From: Owenia fusiformis
Taxonomy: Eukaryota > Annelida > Polychaeta > Sabellida > Oweniidae
Direction: 5' to 3'
Assembly (NCBI GenBank): GCA_903813345.2
Contig: CAIIXF020000001.1
Span: forward strand, 43,863,366 to 43,927,365
DNA length: 64,000 bases
Positions 12,001-22,000 of this stretch are shown piece after piece. The notes under the pieces were generated by a model. That model was not told the origin of the DNA, did no database searches, and was given only the letters and a program-made list of their open reading frames with translations. Both the position numbers and the translations under genes were made by a program. How positions within the stretch are numbered: position 1 is the first letter of the stretch; each line of letters opens with the position of its first letter.

Positions 12001-13964
12001 CATGTAAACTGTCAACCTCTAAAATGTTATTTGCCTACATTTTATGATTTCCGAAAAAATATGATTTTGTCAATAAAAATAAAACCATGGCCTGTACCGC
12101 TAGGTGATCGATACTAAAACCTTCCTTGTCAGGATTTGCTCTTGGCTTTTTAGGATTTTTATTTTATTTTGGCAGGTAGAAGCCCGAGATAAAAATATAT
12201 TTGAATCATTTATAGAAAAACCTGTTTTTGTGAAAATCATCCTAAGTAAACATTTTAGATTGAACAATTGATTTCCATGCTTATGCTAACCCCTCTCAAT
12301 TTGACTGATATTGGCAATGTAAGCAATGTTCTCTTTAGACAGGTTTCACTGTATTGTATAATCAGTGTATAACTTTCTATAGTATACTGCATTGGAATAT
12401 TGGGCCTGGAGTTGCTCCTTACACAAGGCCAGATTTTTTGTCTCACTCACCTAGAAGTCAACTTAAGTGAAGGTTGCATGAAAGGTGCAATGAAACAGGT
12501 TTAAACATACTTTTGTACATGTATTAAATCTTAAAATGAAATCTTCTGGGTTGACAAAGCTTTTTATAGCACTGAAGTGCAAATACCCGATCCTACTTCT
12601 ACTTTGATGCATTTGTATCGTAAGAATCAGAAACAATTGTACTTGTGCCCAAAATCCTATGGAGGTGGAATGCAGGTGTGATACTGTAGTTACATTGAAT
12701 AACTTTTGCAGGTCGTAAGTCTGGCAAGGGGGTGTACCTCTACCAAGCAGGTGTCAAGGAGAGACAGGAAAATGAGGCGTGTCTAGATATATTTAAGAAC
12801 TATCGTATACAACCAAAGACTGAGTAAGTTGAAATAAATTGTTTATGTCATGAAACTTAAACAATAAAGTTCAAATGATTTTGAAAGAGAGTGAAAAATA
12901 CATTATTCTCTGACTATCTGCCATCATTTTTTGTCACCTCAACAAGCGGTGACATATTATTATAGTCTCCAACTTTTTTGTGGATGGCAGTTGGTGTTCA
13001 GGGTTCAGCGTCTGTAACAAATGGCATCTGTAACAAATGGCAGGTGGTAACATTTTGCATGCCAATACCTTGTGTTATGTAACTATTATAGCAGACCTAG
13101 ATTTAACAAGGCCACAATTACTAACAATTAAAAGTCAGATATAACTTCAAAGAATTAATTCAAAATTGTATGTTGCAGAAATTCTGTTGAGGAAATCCAA
13201 CTTAGAATGGTGTGTAGATTTGTGAATGAAGCAGTGCTGTGTTTACAAGAAGGCATTCTCAATACACCTGTAAGTACATAATACCCCATGATGTCCTTCT
13301 GTCTGTAACAACTTAATGCACTTTTGTGTCTGCATAGTACATCATAGAATTTAATACTTTTACCTTATTTTTACCATTCGGTATAAAAGAGTTTTGATAA
13401 TTTGAATACAACGTTCATCTAAATTTGTATTTCACATTGCGATAAATGTACATGTATGTGTTTTTGTCAACTCCAGGCTGATGGGGACATAGGTGCAGTG
13501 TTTGGACTGGGATTCCCACCAATGAGAGGAGGTAATTGCCCAAAATTCTTTTCATTCATGCATTAAATCCAGAGTAGATAAGTGGTCAAAAAATAAGATG
13601 GAGATTAATCATATTAGGGATTCAAGCAGACATTCAATGCTGTATTTTCAAGCAATAGAGTCATCTTCTTGTTACTTTGTGTCAATGCTTTTCTGTTTAT
13701 TTTTTCTGTCACCAACATTAAGAGATGACATATTGTTATAGCCAGTGTATTTTTGTCAGCGCTTGTTTTAGTAGTTATATCCTCTTTATAAGTATTATTT
13801 ATACATTTCTTCCAGGTCCATTCATGTTTGTGGACACTTATGGTGCTGATAAACTAGTAGAGAAGATGCAACAGTTTGAGTCATTATATGGCCCACAATT
13901 CGCTCCATGCCAGATGATGCTAGATTACGCAAAAGACACTACGAAAAAATTCAGAGCAAAATGA
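1..13964 (+). CDS. HADHA: HADHA, trifunctional enzyme alpha subunit, 3' part (10 exons)
   Basis: Mitochondrial trifunctional protein alpha subunit: long-chain enoyl-CoA hydratase plus 3-hydroxyacyl-CoA dehydrogenase of beta-oxidation. Only the dehydrogenase half is here. Exons, in phase with GT-AG ends: 2-27 (partial), 182-317, 750-836, 8721-8808, 9197-9318, 9954-10149, 12712-12823, 13179-13269, 13477-13531, 13816-13964 (TGA); 353 residues. The order matches the vertebrate protein as I remember it: FERD with [25 protein letters not shown], the catalytic-His segment [91 protein letters not shown] and a C-terminal lysine-rich end. No frameshift or stop is seen. The hydratase half and mitochondrial targeting peptide lie upstream of the window. 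Introns 3 and 6 are expanded by repeats. Confidence 0.96.
1977..2391. mobile_element. 415-bp TA-flanked foldback MITE
   Basis: The ends AGGGGAGGCATCAAAAGTTC and its near complement GATCTTTTGATGCCTCCCC form terminal inverted repeats of about 60 bases that also pair through an ATAAATCTAGTTT block and C-rich tracts. TA lies immediately outside on both sides (2392-2393 on the right), as left by Tc1/mariner-type insertion. No coding sequence. Confidence 0.7.
2421..2426 (-). terminator. candidate poly(A) signal of the nested peptide gene
   Basis: AATAAA on the minus strand about 300 bases past the stop codon at 2727, with more A/T-rich sequence beyond. It is a plausible 3' end, but AATAAA is common in such AT-rich DNA. 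Confidence 0.35.
2727..3179 (-). CDS. secreted peptide precursor, augurin/ECRG4-like candidate
   Basis: Single-exon reading frame of 150 residues if started at the paired ATGATG (3179); the frame stays open upstream to 3299 but a TATA box falls inside that part, so the inner start is preferred. Seen: a hydrophobic start ([15 protein letters not shown], signal-peptide-like, to about residue 25), a polar Lys/Asp-rich propeptide, RARR at 97-100 and RHRR at 109-112 (both furin-type R-X-R-R), then a Gln-started 38-residue C-terminal peptide containing [16 protein letters not shown] and ending in Gly before TAG. The length, RxxR-Gln cleavage point and FLYMGFDEAKFEDD-like block recall vertebrate augurin (ECRG4, 148 aa). 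The family call rests on that short match and is inference; secretion and processing are better supported. It lies antisense inside HADHA intron 3. Confidence 0.5.
   Translation of the reverse strand: MMKLILSFVHLYLLMDMAGGAVLMHVASENLKDKPEKQQDIILTDIDSKYMHETFVPKKLMKASQDGSREHMPQLKKLINKFDDNTENPKASIVTTRARRSIHSRHPIRHRRQSGIYMWHPLTGGFYLFGFDEAAYRSDDNSRSRIPRYG
3280..3287 (-). promoter_or_regulatory. TATA box of the nested peptide gene
   Basis: Reads TATATAAG followed by ACCCG on the minus strand, about 100 bases upstream of the preferred ATG at 3179. Transcription would be expected to start near 3250, giving a 5' UTR of about 70 bases. The match is exact and its position argues for a real intronless gene. 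Confidence 0.55.
3420..4010. repeat. degenerate tandem repeat, units of about 120-200 bp
   Basis: Four diverged units share GATGGATTTGGTTCAAAT, then GATGCCTAG, GACACAGGAGCTCTGCTC, GAAGGAATTTTCAAG and TTTCAAAATGGC. Some units add a ATTTTTCATAGAAGAGC-type segment. Similar AAATGGC-bearing tandem blocks occur at 6.2, 30.7, 32.5 and 49 kb. Confidence 0.7.
4480..5050. mobile_element. decayed copy of the 46.6 kb foldback element
   Basis: The stretch CTCCCATTGAAATAACACAG followed by AGGCGAAA, TTTTCAAAAATG and CTGTAACTTTA is shared with one arm of the element at 46613-47729. CCCCCATTGGATTACATG and TTTGACAGCCTAACTCCCCC further support the relationship. Only one arm is recognisable; limits are approximate. 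Confidence 0.6.
5182..5244. repeat. 23-bp-arm perfect palindrome
   Basis: GCAATATAGTGAAATATTGG plus ACC (5182-5204) and its exact complement (5222-5244) flank a GC-rich loop containing GGGCCGAAGGCCC, which is itself palindromic. It could extrude as a cruciform and is probably the centre or end of a transposon. Confidence 0.75.
5253..5408. other. intronic sequence, nothing recognised
   Basis: Short AT-rich intronic stretch between the palindrome and the transposase relic. No coding or repeat structure stands out apart from a CGATATAGT echo of the palindrome. Confidence 0.4.
5409..5900 (-). pseudogene. Tc1/mariner-like transposase relic
   Basis: Minus-strand conceptual translation gives [38 protein letters not shown] and [14 protein letters not shown]. 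This follows the C-terminal DDE domain layout of Tc1-like transposases (QQDNA.PH...V.....I..L.WP..SPDLNPIE..WD.LGR.VR), with both catalytic-region motifs substituted. More N-terminal sequence continues past 5745 with stops and frame changes (a VWSSITE-like stretch). It cannot encode an active enzyme. Confidence 0.6.
6094..6205. mobile_element. single end of the 23.7-27.1 kb element family
   Basis: CTAGATTTTTGATGTGTTG, CTTACTTACCAATGGCTAT, CACTAGGTTTACTCTG, CAATTTTTTCATTTATTTGT and a terminal ATTCTGGAG followed by TA match the right terminal inverted repeat at 26995-27110. No matching partner end was seen nearby, so this is a truncated copy. Confidence 0.75.
6229..8310. repeat. duplicated ~1 kb block with internal GCCGCCATTTT tandem repeats
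   Basis: Two copies (about 6229-7105 and 7260-8300), nearly identical, same orientation. Each opens with a small hairpin (CGAACGAAGTTCG), GGAGGGATATAGGG and a CCGTCCGTCCGTCC run, then GGGCAATAACTCAAATACCG, then three to four units of about 135 bp containing GTAGTGGAGCGATTTTGTTC, ATATTTGGTATGTGAATAC and CATTTTGAAAAATGGC. Each closes with ATGGCTGTTCGATGGGATTC. Short reading frames here are repeat artefacts. Confidence 0.85.
10195..10470. repeat. interspersed repeat, copy 1 in HADHA intron 6
   Basis: TTTTTATTTTATTTTGG, TTGAATCATTTATAGAAAAA, ACATTTTAGATTG, CTCTCAATTTGACTGATA and AGCAATGTTCTCT recur in the same order and orientation at 12115-12450. Flanks also share AAGGCCAGATTTTTTGTCTCACT, so the repeat may run to about 10560. 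Confidence 0.75.
10768..11278. mobile_element. hAT-like MITE, 511 bp
   Basis: Ends TAGAGGTGTC and GACACCTCTA are inverted, with further inner matches (GGGTCAG and CTGACCC tracts). The flanks GTAATTAA and GTATCTAA look like a diverged 8-bp target duplication (6 of 8 bases), the hAT size. No transposase is present. Confidence 0.6.
12115..12450. repeat. interspersed repeat, copy 2 in HADHA intron 6
   Basis: Second copy of the repeat at 10195, same orientation, roughly 85-90% similar by eye. Together they bracket the hAT-like MITE and about 800 bases of AT-rich intron with no other recognisable content. Confidence 0.75.
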
Positions 13965-15740
13965 AAATTGAGCATGATAGGAAATAGTGTATGAACATAA
14001 TTATAATTAATATATGGAAATTTAATTTCATGCCAAATGTATGTTTAAAGAACTGTGATTTTTGTCACCAGTGCAAAGCATTATATGTACAGTATAGTGG
14101 AATGGACATGTTTTGTCACTTAGTGTCTGTTTTTCTGTGAATACACAATTTTGACATATTATCCTTATTTATTTTTGTATATGATTTCTAAACTTTTGAC
14201 TACATGACATGTTTATACAAAGCAAATGTGTTGGAACTTTATAATGAAATATGAATGCTCAGTATTAATTTTTCATTCCAATGAAAATAAGTAACATGGA
14301 ACTGAATGTAATAAGTGGACTTAATAAGTTTCAGTTACAGACACCATGTCAGCTGGCATGATAGAATGTAGATTTTATACCCAGATGTGGCCTTCTTTGA
14401 TTGTTCTAGTTTATTCTTCTAGTTGACTATTTTGAATGTGATAATTTGTATGTACTTGTCTCATATAGAAATACAGAAAGCAATGCAATGTACAAAGGCA
14501 AGACATTATTTGTTCTGTTATTAAATTAATTCTTATTATTTTTCTGTTAAAATAATTTCAGATTAAATGTCAACATTTTTCATGAAGATGTCCATTTCAT
14601 AGTTGTTTCACAATCAAGCAAATTATTTTTTGCTTCAGACTTGAAAACATTTAATCCCCATATTTTTTCCCCTTTATTGGTTAAAGGATTTAAGCCCTGG
14701 ACTCAGAGCATTGTTTGCTGAATCATACCATGAAGGTTTCCAAACCTTTGCATGACCGAGCAGCGGGAGTGCAAAGTTTTGGAAACAAAGCCTGAGTGGA
14801 ATGAAGCAGCTACAATGCATTGAGTCTTGGGCTTAAATTCTTTTCACACATTGCAAATCGTTTTCTTTAAAATCATCTAAAAGGAACGAAAAAAGAACAC
14901 ATTTTCAATGAAATTTTTGCAAGGGTCAAGTTGGCAAGTCATCAAATCCAATGTGAAAGATCCACTCATCACCATGACAACTGTTTAACTAGTGACCTTG
15001 CATGTGTTATTGATATTTCACACACTGTTCATTATGTGATGAATACTCTGTTCAGATTGGTTGGAATGCTATGTGTGAATTGTAAATTATGTACCATTAA
15101 AAATACCATCCCTGGGTATATTTGCATGCAAAATGAGATTACGAAATGATGAGTCAGGATATCGACTTAGAAAATATCGATTACTGAAATGTCTGGAACT
15201 TAATATTTTATCCTTCTGAGAGCCCAAAAATATCAATTTGTATCATGATTAATGAAAAATATTGTCATCAATGTGTGTGACTTTTTAGGATGAAAGATGG
15301 CAACATCCTGCATGGGGTAAAAAGATGGCTGTATCTGTTAGTCATATATGCTAGAATTGAAAAAATTTTGAGTCCAAATACTTAATGAATGTATTTTGCC
15401 CAATCAAGCTGAGAACACCTTTACTGTTTCAATTTTACAATCTCTATACATGACCTGGATGATGAATTGTCAGATTCAATTCAAAAATTAGAAGCAGAAC
15501 ACTGTACTTACAATGTGAAAACTAAAAGTGAAGCAAATTTTTTTCTGATATTTCTTACATCAAATGGCAGCCATCTTGTTTCCCCCCTTCAAATTACTAG
15601 TAAACTGGAGGGAAAACCAAATATTTGTAAAATAGAAAGCTAAAATAATTCATTTAATATTCAAATAAAATGCAAAGCTTTTGAAAATATTACATACATT
15701 ACACATACATTTACATGAATAATACATATTATTTCTGTAT
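13965..15740. other. HADHA 3' UTR and convergent intergenic space
   Basis: AT-rich sequence after the HADHA stop. It holds the HADHA 3' UTR (no single convincing poly(A) signal; ATTAAA near 14519 is one option), an imperfect foldback at 14686-14841, and at 15274-15350 a segment (GATGAAAGATGGCAACATCC, TGCATGGGGTAAAAAGATGG) that recurs in diverged form near 54567. No coding sequence seen. Confidence 0.5.
14686..14841. repeat. imperfect foldback repeat
   Basis: TTTAAGCCCTGGACTCAGAG and ACAATGCATTGAGTC followed by TTGGGCTTAAA are inverted; inner AAGGTTTCCAAACCTTTGC and GCAAAGTTTTGGAAAC also pair. The arms are about 75 bases with mismatches. It is probably a small foldback transposon. Confidence 0.55.
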
Positions 15741-15744
15741 CAAT

Positions 15745-15756
15745 CTTTATTTATTA
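15745..15756 (-). terminator. candidate SF3B4 poly(A) signals
   Basis: Two overlapping AATAAA motifs on the minus strand about 300 bases past the SF3B4 stop codon. They give a 3' UTR of plausible length. Confidence 0.4.
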
Positions 15757-16048
15757 TATAAAAAATGTAATCAATGACAAGACACTGAAGGCATACATGT
15801 TCTATATATACATGCTCTCACAATTGCAATTAAGTGTCAGCCTCTACTGAAAATAAATTGGAATGATACATTGTTTCACTCCTCACTGTGAGAGACAGTT
15901 TTATGATGTTGGTATTTCTTCCCACTTTCACTGTAGTAAAGTTTATCTTTGCAAAAGATTGAGATCCTGCCTGGGGTTGAAGTGTCTCTTTCATCTCAGT
16001 GGCCCTTCACCCTTTCCATAATGCATCTACAATTGTCCATCCACCTTG

Positions 16049-19000
16049 TTACCACTGGGGTGGTGGCCCCCCTCTTGGTGGAGGGGGTCGCATACCTCTT
16101 GGGGGTGGTGGCATACCTGGCCCACCTGGGGGTGGCGGTCTCATGCCCCTGGGGGGTGGGGGCATACCCCTGGGAGGCATACCTCGGCCTGGTCCTGAAA
16201 TTAATGAGGAAAATAATAAATACTACTGTATTTTTGTATTGTTAGGAAAATGTAATATGTGTAATAAACTATTTTAACTAACTTATTAATTATGTTTAAC
16301 ATGTCAACATGCTCCAAAATCACAATTTATAAAACCATATAAGCAATAAGTTCAGGAAGCAATCAGTTTGTATAAATGATGACTTACCAAATGGGGGAGG
16401 GGGTCCTCTCCAGCCTGGAGGGGGTCGCATCCCTGGAGGAGGCCGCATTCCTGGGGGAGGGGGCATTGGAGGCATCCCAGGAGGTGGGGGCATCCCTGGC
16501 GGGGGTGGCATACCTTTATAAAGAACAAAAGACAATGAATTTTCTTTGATTTATATTTCATATATTTATTAATATTATGAATAATTTAATAAATATTTCC
16601 CTGAATACAAGCGTAACAACTTTGACAAGTAAGTTGTCTTTAAATAAGGGGAAATTGGCAATTATCCCAATTACAATTCAAAGTACATGGTTCAAAGTTA
16701 AACATAGATATTAAGTATTTCTACAATCATAGGTTGTACCTGGTGGCGGGGGCATCCTGGGTGGGGGACCCTGTGACTGTTGGTTGTTCTGGTTGCCGTC
16801 TTGGCCACTGTTGCTGTTGCTGGTGTTTGGGAGAGGGGGCTGCTGGGGTGGGGGAGGACGCATTGGGGGTGGAGGATATGGCATGCTCCCTACAAAACAA
16901 GTACAAATTATATAATACACATGTACAATATTAGTCAAAATATTTTGAATTTGCACTTGTTGAAAATATCTGATAAAATATATGTGGTTACATTTTTTAG
17001 GATTGGAGTATCCCTAAACATTGGCTCTCAAGGGAAAGCCCGTGCCCTGAGCAAAAAAATTTATCTATATCTTACATGTACACATTGACAGAAATGGCTT
17101 ACAATACTTTAACTTGTAATCAATTTTACCGGCCTAAGAAGCATTTACCTGGTGGAGGCATGGGTGGAGGAGGTAAATAGTTCCCCGGGGGAGGCATAGG
17201 GGGTGGAGGCATCCCAGGGGGTGGCATCATCCCCCCTGGTGGAGGCATGGGGGGTGGTCCTGACATTGGGGGCATGTTTGGAGGTCCACCTGAAAACACA
17301 TAAACATGTACATACATTTATATTTATATGTATCACGCCTAACCATCGACAAGGTACAGTCACGTGACATTGACAAAATATACCGTAGTACACTTTTGAT
17401 GTACTTATAATGTCATTTCCACCATTTTAGATCGCCATTTTCTAGAATGAGGAAGCGAGGAAAGAACTAGCATTGATTTGATCAATATTGTGTCAGTTCA
17501 TCATCAGGTAGTTGTTGCATTCGATTTGTAATTAAGTTGCAAATATGCATATCTACTTTAAATGATCCTCAGCAACTTCAATATCTTGTTATAGATCTAC
17601 CCAGCACGTCAGGGATCTCTAAATCTTGACTGAATTTCTCAAAATTCTCTCTAATTTTTGTTTTGCTATGCAAATAACAGCCAAACTACGACTAACACAA
17701 CTTAAGATAAGTATACAAATATGCATTCAGAGTTAATGCAAAACCGATTTTTACTTTGGATTCTACTACGAAAAATAGATAATGTATGTTGTCAACTCGA
17801 ATGTATGTTGTCACATTGGCCTTACAGATCTCAATTCACAGTTAATTTTACAGTGAATGAAATGCTATAATGTACAGTACGTGTAATAGAAGGAACATAT
17901 TTGATAATAAAGTAATAATATTTAATAGGCATATCAGATATATTTACCCTAATATTTTTTCCGTTAATCCATAAAATTGTCATTGATATGATTAAATGTC
18001 AATGTTACTAATTCTTTTTTTGTGTTCCATACCTGGCTTTTGAACTTCTGCACTTTCCAGATATACAGTGTCCCAAAGTATGCCCCCCTCCCTAGGCAGA
18101 CATATACCAATGTCTCCATAGTATGTGTCATATATCATTTTTAAGCTTATCCAAAGTTACATTGATTTGCCAAATATGATGGTTCAAATGGTAAAAAGTA
18201 ACAGGCATTTCAAAAATTAGCGTTTTGCCAAAAAGATAGTTCATTTCAGTATCCTGGAAACAGCCCTGACCTGAATGTGACAGAAAATATGGATACCATT
18301 CTCGAAGATAGGATGGCTATTGAGGTCTAAAAAGATGACGTTTACGTTTAGGGTAGATACTCCAAGGAAACTCTTCTTATGCCTTAAAAAGGTTTCATGA
18401 GGATTACGAAACGCCATATCCCTATTTGAAGCCTGTTTAAGGTCATATATGGAAAGTATTGCTGCTGTTAACATGGCGGCTAAGGAGACACACCGACTAT
18501 TGTTTTGGTGTAAAACTGACTTTAATTTTGGCCAAACACTAACTTTTGTATTCCTGTAACTTTTTTCCATTTGTGAGTTGAACCATGATACTCGGCAAAT
18601 TAATATAACTTTGGATGAGCTTTAAAATGATATATGACACATACTATGGAGACATTGGTATATGTCTGCCTAGGGGGCCCATACTTTCGGGACACCCTAT
18701 AGCATAAATTTTGAAAGTCATCTTGGATTAGCTAGTATAGATCTCTCCATGAACTCCTTGAGATTATTAAAATTCATAAAAGTGCAACTAAACAAAACGT
18801 AACGTACCGACGCCGAGTGGCCAAAAAGGTCGGAAGATATCACGCCATGGTCACATATTAATCACCATATTAACACTTTCATAAAATAAAATAGCATTCA
18901 ACGAAAAAATGACGTTTACCTGTGTATCTGTACTAGGGATACAGGAGCATGTTTGTTGAACATCACTTGTTACGCATAAAACCCTTAATGCATTTTGAAA

Positions 19001-22000
19001 TTAAATCATTGCAATGTTTAATATTATAACTCATGAATTTCAATTACAGGGACAACATACACTGTGAGTTGACAACGTACATTTCTGATTTTTTAAATTA
19101 TACCAAATGTATGAATATTTATTAAATCTTAACCCGTCTTTAATTGTGCAGTTTAGAGAAACACATTCTCATTAAAATATTTGACACTCTGAGACGTCAG
19201 GGGAGAAAATTATCAAAGGAAATGTGTAAAAAACAACATTTTTCCAACCGAACAATTGTATGGGTAGACGTACAACGAAAAAAATCGAGCACTGCTCGAA
19301 GATCTTTTAACGTAATTAGAAAAATAAATGTCTTTGAAATCGAATACACGCGAAATCAAACAGGAAATCCTTTTTGTATTCCTCAAATTTATTTTTGAAA
19401 ACCTGCATCAAACCTACATCATAGTCTTTGCTTAAAATCAGTTAAAAGTGACATAGTACATCAAAAGTGTACTACGGCATATTTTGTCACGGTCACGTGA
19501 CTGTACCTTGTCGATGGTTAGGCGTGATGTATACACTACAAATATTACATTAATAACTAGAAAATGTGATCTGAAAAATATTAGAAACTACAAAACATAC
19601 TGGTGACACATAATCAATAAATTAAAACTTAATTGTGAAGTTATAAAAGAGATATAATTTATAGAAATCAATTATTTAGCAAACATAACATAGATTGAGT
19701 ATAAAGATATCAAAGAGACATGCCTGGGGGTGGACCTGATGCTCCCATGCCTGGGGGTCCCTGGCCCATGGGTGGTGGAGGGGGAGGTGCAGCACCAATG
19801 CCTGGGGGTTGATGTGCAGGAGGAGCATCTGCAAACAGCTGATGGGGTCTGTCAGCCTGAGATAATGGATTCTGCGCAGCAAGTAACCTCTCTAAAATAA
19901 AACGGTTATATTGTGATGTAACAGTCATATTATACATTCCCTACATCTACGTGTACAATCTGAACACTTAAAAATTGATGGAAACCATAACTAGCTCTGG
20001 ACATAAGTGACTTTGAGAAAATGTGAAACCAAAACTGATGTTTTGTATATGGCAAAGTATCCCATCCTGGTTTATTTATAAATTGACATATGAATTCTTC
20101 AATCAATTGTGGTCAGAATTGTGATGAATCTTACAGTATATTTACAGTAGATCTAGAATAATTAAATGACAAAATATAAAATATTCGATAAGCCATTTCA
20201 CAGCAAATACAGAGAATATGCATACCTGCAGCGGACCCGTGTCTCTCTCCTTTGCTGTCTTTTTTAAATGCATATGAGATTGATATAGCTCTGTTACATA
20301 AATATTGTCCATTCATGGCTTCTATGGCAGCATCTGATGTTTCAAAACTTGCAAAGTTAATAAAAGCAAATCCTTTACTGTTACCAGTGTCTGGGTCTCT
20401 CATAATCTGCAAAGGAAATCATTTTGTGTTTGAAATTTATCTTGAAGGCACCAATTTGTTTTCTTTCTTGATACATGTTATATTAGCAATAACTATATGT
20501 ACAGTGAGTTTATTTCTTCACTTCCTGTAACAATTATGAGAATTTATGTATCCTCTTACAACGCACAATTAATATTACATGAAGATTCTTACATAATTTT
20601 ATTCATAATATCAATAGATATCTATTAAAATAATGATGGGACTTGATACATGTGACCACCTCACCATCAAATTGTTGCTTTGACAAAAAGTTGAACTTAC
20701 TTTTGGAGTTTGTAATATCACACCAAAGGCGCTAAATGTGTCATACAGTAATTTTTCATCCACTTCAGGATCGAGATTTCCAATAAATATATTTGCTCCG
20801 ACATCAAGATTTTTCTGATGAGCTGATGCCTGCAATTGGAATTGCGAACATGGATTAATAATCATACATGTAATAAAGAACATAAAAAACAGCAGAGAGA
20901 GAACTGTGTATATGAAACACCTTCAACAATGGCCAAAATAATTCTTTGTAGACAGACACAATCATGCTCAGTATAAAGTGTTTTCAGGCAGCAGGCCTGT
21001 TTTCTAATTCTCAAGTGAGTGCTCCCCTTGTTTCAAAGCTGCACCGACCCCTACACAATAGTAAAAATGACCTACTGGTATGTTCAACTTACAGACTACA
21101 CATACCTTATTTACACGAACTGGTTTTCCATATAATTTTATCATATTCATGATTTTTATGGCATAATCTGCATCTTCTTCACCAAGGAACTCAACAAAGC
21201 CATATCCTTGATGAGACTGAGTCACACGGTCTTTAGGCATATGGACATTCACTGGAATTAAATGACAAAAGCATATAACTTTAAAATCATGCTTATGCTT
21301 CAACAATGACACCATAATTAGTAAGGAACAGTTCTTACTCAAAAAGATTACTTCCAACTGAACTGTCTACACTTTATCATAGCTAGACATATAATGTTTC
21401 AGAAGAGGGATCCTTGTACACTCACCAACAGGTCCTGCCTGTAAGAACAGCTCCCATAATATAGCTTCTGATACCTTGTCATCAAGACCTCCAACATACA
21501 CAGTGGCATCTGCAATTATAAGAAATAATTATCATATATTATAATAAAAAATCTTCATGAAAGGAAGATCTATAGTAAATGCAACAGACCTTTTTACATT
21601 AAAGTAATGCAATACATTGTACTCCTGCAATTGTCAATTTTCCTTTAAGAAATGCTGGACCTCTATCAAACACATTTTTAAGTTCCATTACACCAAACAC
21701 TTTAGAAGGGGGTGTCTCTGAATTTATTATTAGAAGCAGATTTGCATGGGGTAATACATGGCATTCTCCTTGGCCAGAACAGCAATAGAAACTCACAAAA
21801 GAAAACAAAATGTTCTCATTCTGCCTTGAAACTGGAAGTAGGATGTGCTTCAATCAAAGTTAAAAAATAAACATTAAAAGGAACATTACAAGTGTGATAG
21901 TCTATGGAAAATACATGCATATTTTAAATGCAACCTATTACAGTCTATTTCACTTACATGTTACACCAAAAGCAATCAAAAGGCCACAGTTCAGTATCAA

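Noticed and set aside
15949-16956. Several overlapping proline/glycine-rich frames on both strands
   Set aside because: All fall on the GGGGGT/ACCCCC-rich 3' exons of SF3B4; only the minus-strand frame continues across the splice sites.
18241-18570. 109-codon minus-strand frame inside a MITE
   Set aside because: Lies in the spacer of a TA-flanked non-autonomous element and shows no transposase or other recognisable motif.
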